Below, one piece after another: positions 44,282-53,456 of a DNA stretch of 64,000 nucleotides. Below the pieces are notes generated by a model that was given only the letters and a program-made list of their open reading frames with translations, did not search any database and was not told the DNA's origin. The position numbers and the translations under genes are program-made. The DNA is from DGNJ01 sp002388905. Lineage in GTDB: Bacteria > Pseudomonadota > Gammaproteobacteria > Pseudomonadales > Porticoccaceae. The stretch is taken from the NCBI GenBank assembly GCA_036843405.1, contig DAITSJ010000004.1, forward strand, positions 1 to 64,000. The letters run 5' to 3'. The stretch's first letter is position 1. Every line of letters starts with the position of its first letter.

Positions 44282-45076
44282 ATGACGGAGACATTTGCGG
44301 GAAAAGTGGTGCTGGTGACCGGGGGCGGCCGGGGAATCGGTCGTGCCATTGCCGATGCGTTCAGCGCCGGTGGCGCCAAAATCATAATCGGGGCGCGCAC
44401 CATCAAGTACGGTGAAGAGGCGGCTGCCGCTATCCGCGAGCGCGGTGGCGAGGCCATCGCCCTGCAGGCCGACAATGCCGATCGCGATTCAATGAAAAGC
44501 CTCGTGGAGGAGGGCGCCCGCCATTTTGGCGGCCTGGATGTGGTGGTGCACAGTGCCGCCGACTGGTCCCACCACGAAGTGCTGGACATGCCCGAGGACG
44601 CTTTCGAATACATGGTGAAGAGCAATATCAACAGCCTCCTGTGGCTGACCAAGGATGCCGCGCCCTACCTGTCCAAAGCCGCCGACAAGGGTCGGATGAT
44701 TTTCATATCCTCCGGTTCCGCCAATCGCCAGTTCGTGCCGGGACTGGTCTGTTATGCCTCCACCAAGGCCTTTATGAATGCCTTCGCCCGGGGACTCGCC
44801 ATTGAACTGGGCAAACACAATATTCTGGTGAACGTGGTCGAGCCCGGTCTCGTGGCTTCCGATCGGGTGATGTCCAATATGAGCGATGAAGTCGCCAGTG
44901 CCCTGACCTCCACCTATCCCATCCCCAGGCCCGGCAAACCGGAGGAAGTGGCGGATGCGGTGTTGTTTTTTGCCTCCAACCGGGCCGCCTACCTGACCGG
45001 CAGCTCGCTCCTGGTGGATGGCGGGTCCAGCATGGCGCCCATGCCGGATCTGGAAAAAACCCTGGGCGGCATCTGA
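44282..45076 (+). CDS. SDR family oxidoreductase (classical)
   Basis: A 264-residue SDR with TGGGRGIG and the catalytic motif YASTK preceded by FISSGS. The NNAG motif is replaced by VHSAAD. GSSLLVDGG is the C-terminal signature. The start is ATG 44282, with AAGAGAG upstream; a GTG at 44279 would add one residue. It forms an operon with the kinase-like gene and the atypical SDR downstream, controlled by site 8. The substrate is unknown. Confidence 0.88.
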   Translation: MTETFAGKVVLVTGGGRGIGRAIADAFSAGGAKIIIGARTIKYGEEAAAAIRERGGEAIALQADNADRDSMKSLVEEGARHFGGLDVVVHSAADWSHHEVLDMPEDAFEYMVKSNINSLLWLTKDAAPYLSKAADKGRMIFISSGSANRQFVPGLVCYASTKAFMNAFARGLAIELGKHNILVNVVEPGLVASDRVMSNMSDEVASALTSTYPIPRPGKPEEVADAVLFFASNRAAYLTGSSLLVDGGSSMAPMPDLEKTLGGI

Positions 45077-45143
45077 GTCGTGGCTAACCGCGACAAACTA
45101 TTTCTATAAAATAAACCATTCCTATAAAAAGAGCTTCGTGATC

Positions 45144-46238
45144 ATGAATTCACCAGGGATACCGGAAAATATAGAGGATTTCAGCCCCGCCCTGCTTACC
45201 GGCTTCATACAGGAACAATACCCGGACGCGGTGGTGGACGACGTCCGCATCGTCAAGGCCATGCAGTACGGCGACGGCATGGTTTCCACGTCGGCGCGGG
45301 CGGTGCTGGAGCTGGATTACCGCCCGGGAACGGCGCCCGGGCTGCCGACCCGGGTTATTCTCAAGCAGGCCTACAACCTGGAGCAATTACCCTGGCCGCT
45401 GTATGCGAACGAAGTGAACTTTTACCGCCAGTTGCGCCGGGAAGTGCCGGTGGAAGCGCCGGTTTCGCTGGCGGCGTCCTATGATCACGACAGTCACCGT
45501 TTTGTCCTGTTGCTGGAGGACCTGTCCGCCCGCGATGTCCGTTTTCCCAACGCCCTGAGCAGCGTGCCCCTGTCGGCGGTGGAAAGTGCCCTGGACAACC
45601 TGGCCAGCCTGCATGGGCGCTACTGGCAGACGCCCCGTTTCGGGGAAGACCTGTCCTGGCTCGAAACCCACGTGCACGGCACGCTAAACGACTTCATGAC
45701 CCGGCAGGTCCCCCACGTTATTCAGGAGGAGATCGACACCAACCCGTTCAAAAAGGAACTGGTGGCCAAGCTGGACGCCACCGGCGACAGTCTCCTGGCG
45801 GGTATGCTGGCGGTGCAGCGGCACCAGGCTTCGTTGCCCCAGACATTGCTCCACGGCGACAGCCATATCGGCAATGTCTACCTGCTGCCCGACGACAGTG
45901 CCGGCCTGCTGGACTGGCAGCTGATGGTGCGGGGCTATTGTATGCACGATGTGAATTACCTGATTACCACCGCGCTCCCCATCGATCAGCGCCGCCGCCA
46001 TGAAGCCGCGCTGCTGCGCCGCTATCTGGCGCGGCTGACGGAGTGCGGGGTTCCCGATGCCCCCGATTTTGACACGGCCTGGCGGGAATACGGCCGCACA
46101 CTCATCTGGGGCGTATACATTGGCTGGCTGACCACCTCGGTGGTCAATTACGGCTGGGAAATCAATACGGTCAACCTGCTGCGCCTGGCCGCGGCCTACG
46201 AAGATCACGGTACGGCGGCGCTTGTCGCCGAACTGTGA
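45144..46238 (+). CDS. Phosphotransferase, ecdysteroid-kinase-like (CHK/APH fold)
   Basis: A 364-residue protein of the aminoglycoside-phosphotransferase-like kinase fold. LLHGDSHIGNVYLL is the HGDxHxxN catalytic loop and LLDWQLM is the Mg-binding DxQ-type motif, as in ecdysteroid/choline-type kinases (DUF1679). VILKQAYN gives the ATP-binding Lys. The frame is open from 45018, but that part overlaps the SDR; ATG 45144 is the first likely start. It would phosphorylate a hydroxyl group of a small lipophilic compound. A kinase in a lipid catabolic cluster is unusual; the substrate is unknown. Confidence 0.82.
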   Translation: MNSPGIPENIEDFSPALLTGFIQEQYPDAVVDDVRIVKAMQYGDGMVSTSARAVLELDYRPGTAPGLPTRVILKQAYNLEQLPWPLYANEVNFYRQLRREVPVEAPVSLAASYDHDSHRFVLLLEDLSARDVRFPNALSSVPLSAVESALDNLASLHGRYWQTPRFGEDLSWLETHVHGTLNDFMTRQVPHVIQEEIDTNPFKKELVAKLDATGDSLLAGMLAVQRHQASLPQTLLHGDSHIGNVYLLPDDSAGLLDWQLMVRGYCMHDVNYLITTALPIDQRRRHEAALLRRYLARLTECGVPDAPDFDTAWREYGRTLIWGVYIGWLTTSVVNYGWEINTVNLLRLAAAYEDHGTAALVAEL

Positions 46239-46269
46239 AATCAACTGGTGATAATCCGAAGGTGGAGAA

Positions 46270-47067
46270 ATGGATCTGGGTATTAAAGACAGGGTGGCGC
46301 TGGTGTCCGGCGGCAGCCGGGGTATTGGCCGCGCCGTGGCCGAAATGCTGGCGGAAGAGGGCTGTCGGGTGGTGGTGGTGAGCCGCCGGCAGGCGAGCGT
46401 CGACAAAGCGGTTGAAGCAATAAGGCAAAGCGGCGCAACAGTGGCCGGTGTCGCCGCGGATATGACCGATAAGAACGAAGTTGCCCGTGTCGTTGCCTAT
46501 GCCAGAGAAACATTTGGCGCGCCGGAGATCGTGGTGACCAATGTCCACATCGGCGAAGGCGGTGCGGACGGCGACAGCGACTTCGAGTCCCTGCCGGACG
46601 CAGACTATTTCGATGGCTTCAACGCCTTCACCATGAGCATCGTCTATCTCGCCCGGGAAGTGATTCCCGATATGAAGAAGCGCAACTGGGGCCGGATTAT
46701 CAGCATCGGTTCGGGCGCCGCCAAGGAACCGCCCAAGAATATACAGCATTTGCTGCACAACATTGCGCGGGCGCCGGCGGTGGTGCTCAACAAAAGCCTG
46801 GCCAACGACCTGGGCCGCTACGGGATTACCGTCAATACCATCGGTACCGGCTGGATCGCCACCGAGGCGGTGGAAAAATTTGCCCGGGATATGAACATTG
46901 ACGACATGGATGCCTGGGTGAAGGATAATTTCTCGATTCCCATGGGTCGGCTGGGCCAGCCCCGGGAGGAGGCGGCGCTGGTCACCTTCCTGGCTTCGGA
47001 GCTTGCCGGGTTTATTACCGGCAATTTTATTCCCGTGGACGGCGGCGACCACCACTCGGCCTGGTGA
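46270..47067 (+). CDS. SDR-fold protein with altered catalytic motif
   Basis: A 265-residue SDR relative of the one at 9283. The cofactor motif SGGSRGIG is near-canonical, but NNAG is missing (VTNVHIGEGG) and the catalytic Tyr and Lys positions read HLLHN, so Tyr is His and Lys is Asn. The C-terminal FIPVDGG signature remains. GGTGGAGAA upstream of ATG 46270 is a good ribosome site. The shared Asn in both proteins suggests a conserved alternative chemistry or a non-catalytic role. Confidence 0.85.
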   Translation: MDLGIKDRVALVSGGSRGIGRAVAEMLAEEGCRVVVVSRRQASVDKAVEAIRQSGATVAGVAADMTDKNEVARVVAYARETFGAPEIVVTNVHIGEGGADGDSDFESLPDADYFDGFNAFTMSIVYLAREVIPDMKKRNWGRIISIGSGAAKEPPKNIQHLLHNIARAPAVVLNKSLANDLGRYGITVNTIGTGWIATEAVEKFARDMNIDDMDAWVKDNFSIPMGRLGQPREEAALVTFLASELAGFITGNFIPVDGGDHHSAW

Positions 47068-47119
47068 GGCGGGCCCGGGTCATCGCATCATGGTCCCGAC
47101 CCTATGAGCCTTGACAAAT

Positions 47120-47138
47120 AGCTGACAGTTCGTTAGTT
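47120..47138. promoter_or_regulatory. Operator-like palindrome, site 9
   Basis: AGCTGAC-AGTTC-GTTAGTT: perfect left half, one mismatch right. It lies 118 bases upstream of the amidohydrolase at 47247. Confidence 0.75.
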
Positions 47139-47246
47139 TGTTGGATGTGAGATCGCCGGGTTGGAATTCTTGAATTTAGTGCTTTGTTGCGGTCAAGTTT
47201 GCCCACTCGGTTATGAAAACCGAATGAAATCAGGAGTTTTGGTTAT

Positions 47247-48437
47247 ATGAATACCGCCCCGGACTATCCCATTTACGACGCGGACGAGCATTACTACGAG
47301 CCTCCGGAAGCCTTTCTCCGCTATCTGCCCAAGGAATTCAAGCGGGACTTCCAGTACGTGGAGGTCAATGGTCGCACCAAGCTGGCAGTGGGCGGCGTCA
47401 TTTCCGACTACATTCCCAACCCCACCTTCGAGGTGGTGGCCGATGTTGGTGCCCACGAAGGCTGGTATCGCGGCCAGAACCCGGAAGGCCTGTCCCTGCG
47501 TGAATACGGCGGCAAACCGGTCAAGTCGCGTCCCGAGTTCCACAGCGGTCCCGCCCACCTGAAAGTGATGGACCAGGAAGGCATTCATGCCGCGGTACTG
47601 CTGCCCACCCTGGCGTCGGTGGTCGAGGAGCGGCTGGCCCATAAGCCGGAAACCATCCAGGCGTTGTTCCACTCGCTCAATCAGTGGGTGGCGGACGAAT
47701 ACGGGTTCAGTAATGGCCGACAGTTCCCGGTGGGTGCGATTAACCTCTCCGATGTGGAGGGCGCCTGCAAGGAGCTGGACTTTCTGCTCGAGGCCGGCGC
47801 CCGTTCCGTGCTGATCCGGCCCGCGCCGGTGGCCGGGCTGCGGGGGAGTCGCTCCCACGCCTTCAAGGAGTTCGATCCCTTCTGGAAGAAAGTGGAGGAT
47901 TCCGGCATCTTTGTCGCCCATCACGTTTCCGATTCCGGATACGATCGTATCTATCGCTGGTGGACCGAGGGCGGCAAGGGGGAATTCCGTCCCTTCGAAA
48001 AAGACCCCTTCAACGAGATCCTGGACTGGATGGGACGGGCCATTTCCGACACCCTGGCGGCATTGCTTTGCCATGGCGTTTTCGACCGGTTTCCGAACGT
48101 GCGCATCGCCGTGCTGGAAAACGGTTCGTCCTGGCTGGAGCCGTTGCTCGACCGGATCAAGCACACGTATGCGAAGATGCCCCAGGCTTTTGCCAAAGAC
48201 CCAATCGAGAATTTCCGCGATCATGTTTTTATTGCGCCTTTCTACGAAGATCCCGTCGAGAAAGTCGCCGGAATGATCGGTTCGGACCGGGTGCTGTTCG
48301 GCAGCGACTGGCCTCACCCGGAAGGGTTGAAAAAGCCCATGGATTTCGTCAATGATATCGCCTCGCTGTCCGAAGACGATAAGAAACGGATTATGCACAG
48401 CAACCTGAAAGGACTACTGGAAGGCGCCCGCGACTGA
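47247..48437 (+). CDS. Amidohydrolase family metal-dependent hydrolase
   Basis: A 396-residue TIM-barrel hydrolase of the ACMSD-like amidohydrolase_2 group. YDADEHYYEPP near residue 8 is the first metal motif, a mid-chain HHVSDSGYD gives a further His, and LFGSDWPHPEG near the C-terminus holds the last Asp. This group cleaves C-C or amide bonds, or decarboxylates, in many aromatic and steroid clusters. A strong terminator follows at 48471-48500, so it is transcribed alone under site 9. Confidence 0.9.
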   Translation: MNTAPDYPIYDADEHYYEPPEAFLRYLPKEFKRDFQYVEVNGRTKLAVGGVISDYIPNPTFEVVADVGAHEGWYRGQNPEGLSLREYGGKPVKSRPEFHSGPAHLKVMDQEGIHAAVLLPTLASVVEERLAHKPETIQALFHSLNQWVADEYGFSNGRQFPVGAINLSDVEGACKELDFLLEAGARSVLIRPAPVAGLRGSRSHAFKEFDPFWKKVEDSGIFVAHHVSDSGYDRIYRWWTEGGKGEFRPFEKDPFNEILDWMGRAISDTLAALLCHGVFDRFPNVRIAVLENGSSWLEPLLDRIKHTYAKMPQAFAKDPIENFRDHVFIAPFYEDPVEKVAGMIGSDRVLFGSDWPHPEGLKKPMDFVNDIASLSEDDKKRIMHSNLKGLLEGARD

Positions 48438-48470
48438 GTGCGTCCTTGCTGTGTGTTTTGTAACCTGAAC

Positions 48471-48500
48471 CCACCGCCGTATTCGGCGGTGGGTTTTTTG
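48471..48500 (+). terminator. Rho-independent terminator
   Basis: CCCACCGCCG pairs perfectly with CGGCGGTGGG around a TATT loop and is followed by six T. It lies 34 bases after the amidohydrolase stop and separates it from the P450 gene. This is the clearest terminator in the window. Confidence 0.92.
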
Positions 48501-48576
48501 TTGTAGAGTTGAATTTTCATTCAGGGTCGAGACCTGTACCGGCAACTAGCCATAACGAAAATCTGGAGCCATGCCA

Positions 48577-49797
48577 ATGAGTACCCCCGACGAATCGATT
48601 CCCGGCCATGTTCCCCCGGAGCTGGCCATGGAGTTTCCCCTTACCACCCGGGAAATCGGCTATGTCCATCCCCATAAGGAGATCGTTCCCAAAATCCACG
48701 AGGGGCCGCCGATATTTTTTGGAACCAACGTCCATCCCATGCCGCCTCGCGGCAGCTGGGTGATTACCCGTGCCGAGGACCTGAAGACGGTTTACGAGGA
48801 CACGGAAGATTTCATCAAGAAGGGCAATGCCCGTTTTGCCTCCATGATCGGCGAAAGCTGGGATGTGATTCCCACCGAACTGGATCCGCCCAAGCACACG
48901 GCCTTTCGCCGAGCGCTCGATCCGGTGTTTTCTCCCAAGGAAATGGCCAAACTGGAAAAGAAGGTGAGTGGCCGCGCCGAGGAGTTGATTGCCGGTTTCA
49001 AGGACAAGGGCGAAGTGGAATTTATCCGGGAGTTTGCCATTCCCTTCCCGGTTACCATCGTCCTGGATATGCTGGGCCTGCCCGTGGACCGCATGGACGA
49101 ATTTCTCGACTGGGAGTACAACCTCTTGCATACCTCGGTTCCGGAAGACCGGCGCAATGCAGTGATCAGCCTCAAGGAATTTCTCTACGACGAAATAGAG
49201 AAGCGTGAAAAAAATCCCACGGACGACCTCATTACCAATGCCCTGAACATGGAGGCGGAAGGCCGCAAATGGACCAGGGAAGAGGTTTTCGGGCACTGCT
49301 TCAATCTCTTTATTGGCGGTCTCGATACCGTCACCGCCAACCTGGGTTTCCATTTCCACCACCTGGCCACCCACCCCGAGGATCAGAAGACCCTGCGGGA
49401 CGATCCGGGCAAGGTGGGTGTGGCGGTCATGGAATTTATGCGCGCCTATGCGGCGGTGACCACCATCCGTGTTTGTAAAAACGAGTTCAAGCTGCACGGT
49501 GTCACCATCAAGCCCGGCGATACCGTCGCCATGTCCACGCCTCTGGGCTCCAACGATCCGCAAGCCTTCGACAATCCCACGGAAGTGAGGCTCGATCGCC
49601 GACCCGTGCACCTGAGCTTCGGTCACGGTATTCACCGTTGCCTGGGGGCGCACCTGGCGCGTCGGGAGCTGAATGTGGCTATCAAGGATATGCTGTCCAT
49701 GTTGCCGGAATTCCGCGTTAAGCCGGGTTTCAAGGTGCCTTTCCAGATGACCAATGTCCTGCATGTGCAGGAATTGCCGTTGGTATGGGAGACCTGA
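48577..49797 (+). CDS. Cytochrome P450
   Basis: A 406-residue P450 related to that at 14600. LSFGHGIHRCLGAHLARREL is the heme loop (Cys near residue 355), LFIGGLDTVTANL the I-helix, and DPPKHTAFRR a typical N-terminal motif. ATG 48577 is better spaced from GGAG (48564-48567) than ATG 48571. The gene starts a run with an SDR, a VOC protein, a PQQ dehydrogenase and an alcohol dehydrogenase. It lies after the terminator and has no operator copy of its own, so its promoter is not evident. Confidence 0.92.
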   Translation: MSTPDESIPGHVPPELAMEFPLTTREIGYVHPHKEIVPKIHEGPPIFFGTNVHPMPPRGSWVITRAEDLKTVYEDTEDFIKKGNARFASMIGESWDVIPTELDPPKHTAFRRALDPVFSPKEMAKLEKKVSGRAEELIAGFKDKGEVEFIREFAIPFPVTIVLDMLGLPVDRMDEFLDWEYNLLHTSVPEDRRNAVISLKEFLYDEIEKREKNPTDDLITNALNMEAEGRKWTREEVFGHCFNLFIGGLDTVTANLGFHFHHLATHPEDQKTLRDDPGKVGVAVMEFMRAYAAVTTIRVCKNEFKLHGVTIKPGDTVAMSTPLGSNDPQAFDNPTEVRLDRRPVHLSFGHGIHRCLGAHLARRELNVAIKDMLSMLPEFRVKPGFKVPFQMTNVLHVQELPLVWET

Positions 49798-49878
49798 CAG
49801 GCCGGAGGCCGGACGGAACCCGCCGCCCGGGGTTCTTTGCCGGGCGGCTGGATAACAATAACAGGCAGGGAAACAATT

Positions 49879-50652
49879 ATGGGGCGTTTGACTGACAAGG
49901 TCGCCATTGTCACCGGCGGTTCCCGGGGAATGGGGGAGGCCACCAGCCGGCTTTTCGTGAAAGAGGGCGCCAGGGTGCTGATTGGCGATGTCCTCGACGA
50001 ACAGGGGCAGACCCTTGCCGATTCACTGGGTGAGCAATGCGAATACTGTCACCTGGATGTCAGTAATCCCGAAAGCTGGATCGAGGCGGTGGCCCGGGCT
50101 GAATCAGTATTCGGCGGCGTGGATATACTGATCAACAATGCCGGCATTCTCCATATCGCATCGATGATGGAAACCTCGCTGGAGGATTTCCAGCGCCTGA
50201 TTGCTGTCAACCAGCAAGGCCCGTTTCTGGGCATGAAAGCCGTGACGCCGGCCATGAAGGCCCGGGGCGGCGGGGCCATTGTCAATATCTCCTCTCTGGA
50301 AGCCTTCCAGACCAAGAATGGCCTGATGGCCTATACCGCCACCAAGTGGGCTGTCAGGGGTATGACCAAGGTTGCCGCCATCGAGTTGGGTGCCTACGGC
50401 ATCCGGGTCAACAGTGTCCACCCGGGCGGTGTGCACACGCCCATGGCCGGCGCCACCACGGACGAACCCAGCGACGAGGACAATGCCCTTTACAAAGGAG
50501 TGGCGCTGCCCCGGGTGGGAATGCCCGTGGAAGTGGCGCGCATGAGTCTTTTCCTCGCCTCGGATGACGCCAGCTACTGCACGGGTGCCGAATTCAAGGT
50601 GGACGGCGGCTGGACGGCCGGACAACGGCTCGACATTCTGCCGTCAAGCTGA
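49879..50652 (+). CDS. SDR family oxidoreductase, 3(20)-hydroxysteroid dehydrogenase-like
   Basis: A 257-residue SDR with TGGSRGMG, NNAG, NISSLEA and YTATK, all canonical, and a C-terminal VDGGWTAG. The segment LINNAGIL and the HPGGVHTPM loop are typical of 3-alpha/20-beta-hydroxysteroid dehydrogenase-like SDRs, which supports, but does not prove, a steroid-like substrate. ATG 49879 has AGGGA upstream; the longer frame from 49837 has no such support. Confidence 0.88.
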   Translation: MGRLTDKVAIVTGGSRGMGEATSRLFVKEGARVLIGDVLDEQGQTLADSLGEQCEYCHLDVSNPESWIEAVARAESVFGGVDILINNAGILHIASMMETSLEDFQRLIAVNQQGPFLGMKAVTPAMKARGGGAIVNISSLEAFQTKNGLMAYTATKWAVRGMTKVAAIELGAYGIRVNSVHPGGVHTPMAGATTDEPSDEDNALYKGVALPRVGMPVEVARMSLFLASDDASYCTGAEFKVDGGWTAGQRLDILPSS

Positions 50653-50682
50653 ATCTATTCTATCGACTCGGGAGTGTTATTC

Positions 50683-51075
50683 ATGACGCAGACCAGGCTG
50701 GGGCGTGTTGCCCTGACGGTAGAGGATGTCGATGCCGCGGCGGCGGACTTTTCCGATCTGTTCGGGCTCGATTTCAGGTGTTTCGATATTCCCGCCATGC
50801 AGATGCGCGTTGCCGTCGGCGAACACGGGATCGAGCTGGTGCAATCGCTGGCTGACGACGCACCGTCCGGTTATCCGGCAGGGCTGCTGTCCGGCGTCTG
50901 TATCGCGGTGGAAGACGTGGAGCGAACCCGGTCCCGACTGGAGCGGAAGGGGCGGAAAATGATCATGTCCATTCCCCTGGAAAGCGGGCGCAGCGAGTAC
51001 GTATTCGAACCGGTCCACGGCATTCCGCTGATGATCTATCAGGACTGCGGTCACTTCGATCCCATTGCCCAATGA
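50683..51075 (+). CDS. VOC (glyoxalase-like) family protein
   Basis: A 130-residue single-module VOC protein: LGRVALTVEDVDAAAADF starts the first beta-alpha-beta repeat and GVCIAVEDVERTRSRLERKG the second, ending in GIPLMIYQD. The N-terminal His ligand of classical glyoxalases is Ala here, so metal binding is uncertain. ATG 50683 follows GGGAG at good distance. Its stop overlaps the PQQ dehydrogenase by four bases (ATGA). Confidence 0.82.
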   Translation: MTQTRLGRVALTVEDVDAAAADFSDLFGLDFRCFDIPAMQMRVAVGEHGIELVQSLADDAPSGYPAGLLSGVCIAVEDVERTRSRLERKGRKMIMSIPLESGRSEYVFEPVHGIPLMIYQDCGHFDPIAQ

Positions 51076-53447
51076 CGATGCCGGTCTCTGTCGCGACCCG
51101 TCGGGCAGCCCGGCTTCTGGGGCTGATGCTGGCGCTCCTGGGCGTTGTCCTGGCGGTGGGCGGTTTTCGCCTGATCGGAGCCGGTGGATCCCGCTATTAC
51201 CTGTTCGCCGGCCTGGTACTCCTGGTATCGGCATTCCTTATCGTCCGCATTGACCGGCGAGGCACCTGGCTTTACTGGCTCCTCGTCGTAATCACACTGG
51301 TATGGTCGGTTGCGGAGGTCGGGTTCGACGGCTGGGCCCTGGTGCCCCGGCTGGGTTTGTTTGTCGCCATTGGCTTGTGGATGTTGTCGCCCTGGGGCGC
51401 GCCGGGGCCCACTCTGTCATGGCGAACCTGGCTGGTGATCCCTGCAGCGGTGGTCCTGTGCCTGTTGATGCTGATCCTGTCGCCGCTTTCGGGTTCGGGT
51501 GCCGGCGGTTCTTCGGTACCGGACTACGATACCAGGACAGCCACGGAATGGCGCCACTATGGCAATACCCTGGCGGCGGACCGCTATGCGGGGGTCGATC
51601 AGGTTAAACCCGAAAACGTGGCCCGGCTTCGGCGGGCATGGTCATACAGCAGTGGCGATCTGGAAAAGTATGACGGCTTCATACCGGATAGCCCCGAGAC
51701 CACCCCGATCAAGATCGGCAACCGCTTGTTTGCCTGCTCGCCCCGGGCCGTTTACGCACTGGACGCGAAGAGCGGCGAGGGGCTCTGGCGCTTCGAGCCG
51801 GGGATCCGGACCCGGGCGGCCAAGATCAAGGCCTGTCGCGGTGTCGCCTACCATGATGCCGGTGGCGAGGGCCTTTGCAGCGAGCGCATACTCTGGGCCA
51901 CGGTCGATGCCCGGCTCTTTGCGGTGGATACCAAAACCGGCGAACGTTGCCCGTCGTTCGGGAACGGCGGTGAAGTGGATCTCACCGAGGGAATGGGTGA
52001 GGTCAAGCCCGGCTACTATTTTGTTACCTCGCCCCCGCTGGTGGCCGGCGACAAGGCCCTGGTGGGAGGTTTTGTGGACGACAACGCCGATATCGATGTG
52101 CCATCCGGTGTCGTGAGGGCCTACGACGCGCTCTCGGGCCGGCTGGCCTGGGCCTGGGACATGGGCCGCCCGGACCGCCGCGCCGCACCAGCCCCCGGCG
52201 AGACCTATACCCGTGGTTCCCCCAACGCCTGGGGCACCTTCAGCGCCGACCCGGAACTGGGCCTGGCCTACATACCCACGGGCAACCCCTCGCCGGATTT
52301 CTGGGGCGGCAAGCGGCGGGACTTTGACGAACGATACGGCAGTTCAGTGGTGGCCCTTGCCCTTGATGACGGCAGGGTGCGCTGGTCCTTCCAGACCGTC
52401 CACCACGATCTCTGGGATTACGATGTGCCGGCGGCGCCCAGCCTGGTGGACCTGGAGAGCCCTGAGGGCGCCATTCCCGCCCTGGTCCAGCCGACCAAGC
52501 AGGGCGAGCTTTTCCTGCTGGATCGCCGTACCGGCGAACCTCTTGCGCCGGTTATGGAAAAACCCGTACCCCGGGGCGGCGCGAGTGGTGACCGCCCGTC
52601 GCCGACCCAGCCGTTCTCTGTGGACATGCCTGATCTGCGCCTGCCCGAATTGCAGGAAGCGGATATGTGGGGCGCCACGCCCATCGACCAGATGGTCTGC
52701 CGGATATGGTTTCGCGAGGCGCGCTACCAGGGCATTTACACGCCCCCGGATACCCGCCGTTTCAGCCTCACTTTCCCCGGCTCACTGGGGGCAACGGACT
52801 GGGGTGGTGTTTCCATTGATCGCAAACGGAATATCCTGGTGGCCAACAGCAGCAACATTGCCTATCGTACTCGCCTGATTCCCCGCGACGAGGCGCCGGC
52901 GGGGCTCGACAAGCCGCCGGTTCACGGGGTACGCCCCGGGCCCGGCGAGCCGCCGGTGGATTACTGGTATAATCCGCAGATCGGCACACCCTATGTTCTC
53001 CATACCAAGCCATTCCTGGGGCCCCTGTACATGCCCTGCAATCGTCCGCCCTGGGGCATGTTGACGGCCATCGACCTGGCGACGCGGAAGACCCTGTGGC
53101 GACGTCCCCTGGGTACCGGCCGGGACAGCGGACCATTGGGGTATCCCTCGCTGCTGCCCCTGGAAATCGGCACTCCCAATATTGGCGGAACGCTGGTAAC
53201 CGGCAGCGGACTGATTTTTTTCGGGGGCACCCTGGATCGCTATCTGCGGGCCTTCGACATCCACACCGGCGAGGAACTTTGGAAGGCCCGGCTGCCGGCC
53301 GGCGGACAGGCGACACCCATGACCTATGTTTCCGCTGAAAGCGGCAGGCAGTTTATCGTCATATCCGCCGGCGGCCATGTGGGCCTCGATACCAGGTTGG
53401 GCGACTGGATCGTCGCCTATGCGTTACCGGAAACAGATCGGGAGTAG
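51072..53447 (+). CDS. Membrane-bound PQQ-dependent dehydrogenase (glucose/quinate type)
   Basis: A 791-residue protein. About 140 N-terminal residues form four to five membrane helices (LLGLMLALLGVVLAVGGF onward), and the rest is a quinoprotein propeller with TATEWRHYGNTLAADRYAG, FETVHHDLWDYD-type segment (VHHDLWDYD) and ending GGHVGLDTRLGDW. This is the membrane glucose/quinate/shikimate dehydrogenase layout, oxidising a polyol or alcohol in the periplasm and passing electrons to ubiquinone. In this context a hydrophobic cyclic alcohol is plausible. The start overlaps the VOC stop by ATGA. No pqq biosynthesis genes are present. Confidence 0.9.
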   Translation: MTMPVSVATRRAARLLGLMLALLGVVLAVGGFRLIGAGGSRYYLFAGLVLLVSAFLIVRIDRRGTWLYWLLVVITLVWSVAEVGFDGWALVPRLGLFVAIGLWMLSPWGAPGPTLSWRTWLVIPAAVVLCLLMLILSPLSGSGAGGSSVPDYDTRTATEWRHYGNTLAADRYAGVDQVKPENVARLRRAWSYSSGDLEKYDGFIPDSPETTPIKIGNRLFACSPRAVYALDAKSGEGLWRFEPGIRTRAAKIKACRGVAYHDAGGEGLCSERILWATVDARLFAVDTKTGERCPSFGNGGEVDLTEGMGEVKPGYYFVTSPPLVAGDKALVGGFVDDNADIDVPSGVVRAYDALSGRLAWAWDMGRPDRRAAPAPGETYTRGSPNAWGTFSADPELGLAYIPTGNPSPDFWGGKRRDFDERYGSSVVALALDDGRVRWSFQTVHHDLWDYDVPAAPSLVDLESPEGAIPALVQPTKQGELFLLDRRTGEPLAPVMEKPVPRGGASGDRPSPTQPFSVDMPDLRLPELQEADMWGATPIDQMVCRIWFREARYQGIYTPPDTRRFSLTFPGSLGATDWGGVSIDRKRNILVANSSNIAYRTRLIPRDEAPAGLDKPPVHGVRPGPGEPPVDYWYNPQIGTPYVLHTKPFLGPLYMPCNRPPWGMLTAIDLATRKTLWRRPLGTGRDSGPLGYPSLLPLEIGTPNIGGTLVTGSGLIFFGGTLDRYLRAFDIHTGEELWKARLPAGGQATPMTYVSAESGRQFIVISAGGHVGLDTRLGDWIVAYALPETDRE

Positions 53448-53456
53448 GTGACAGTC

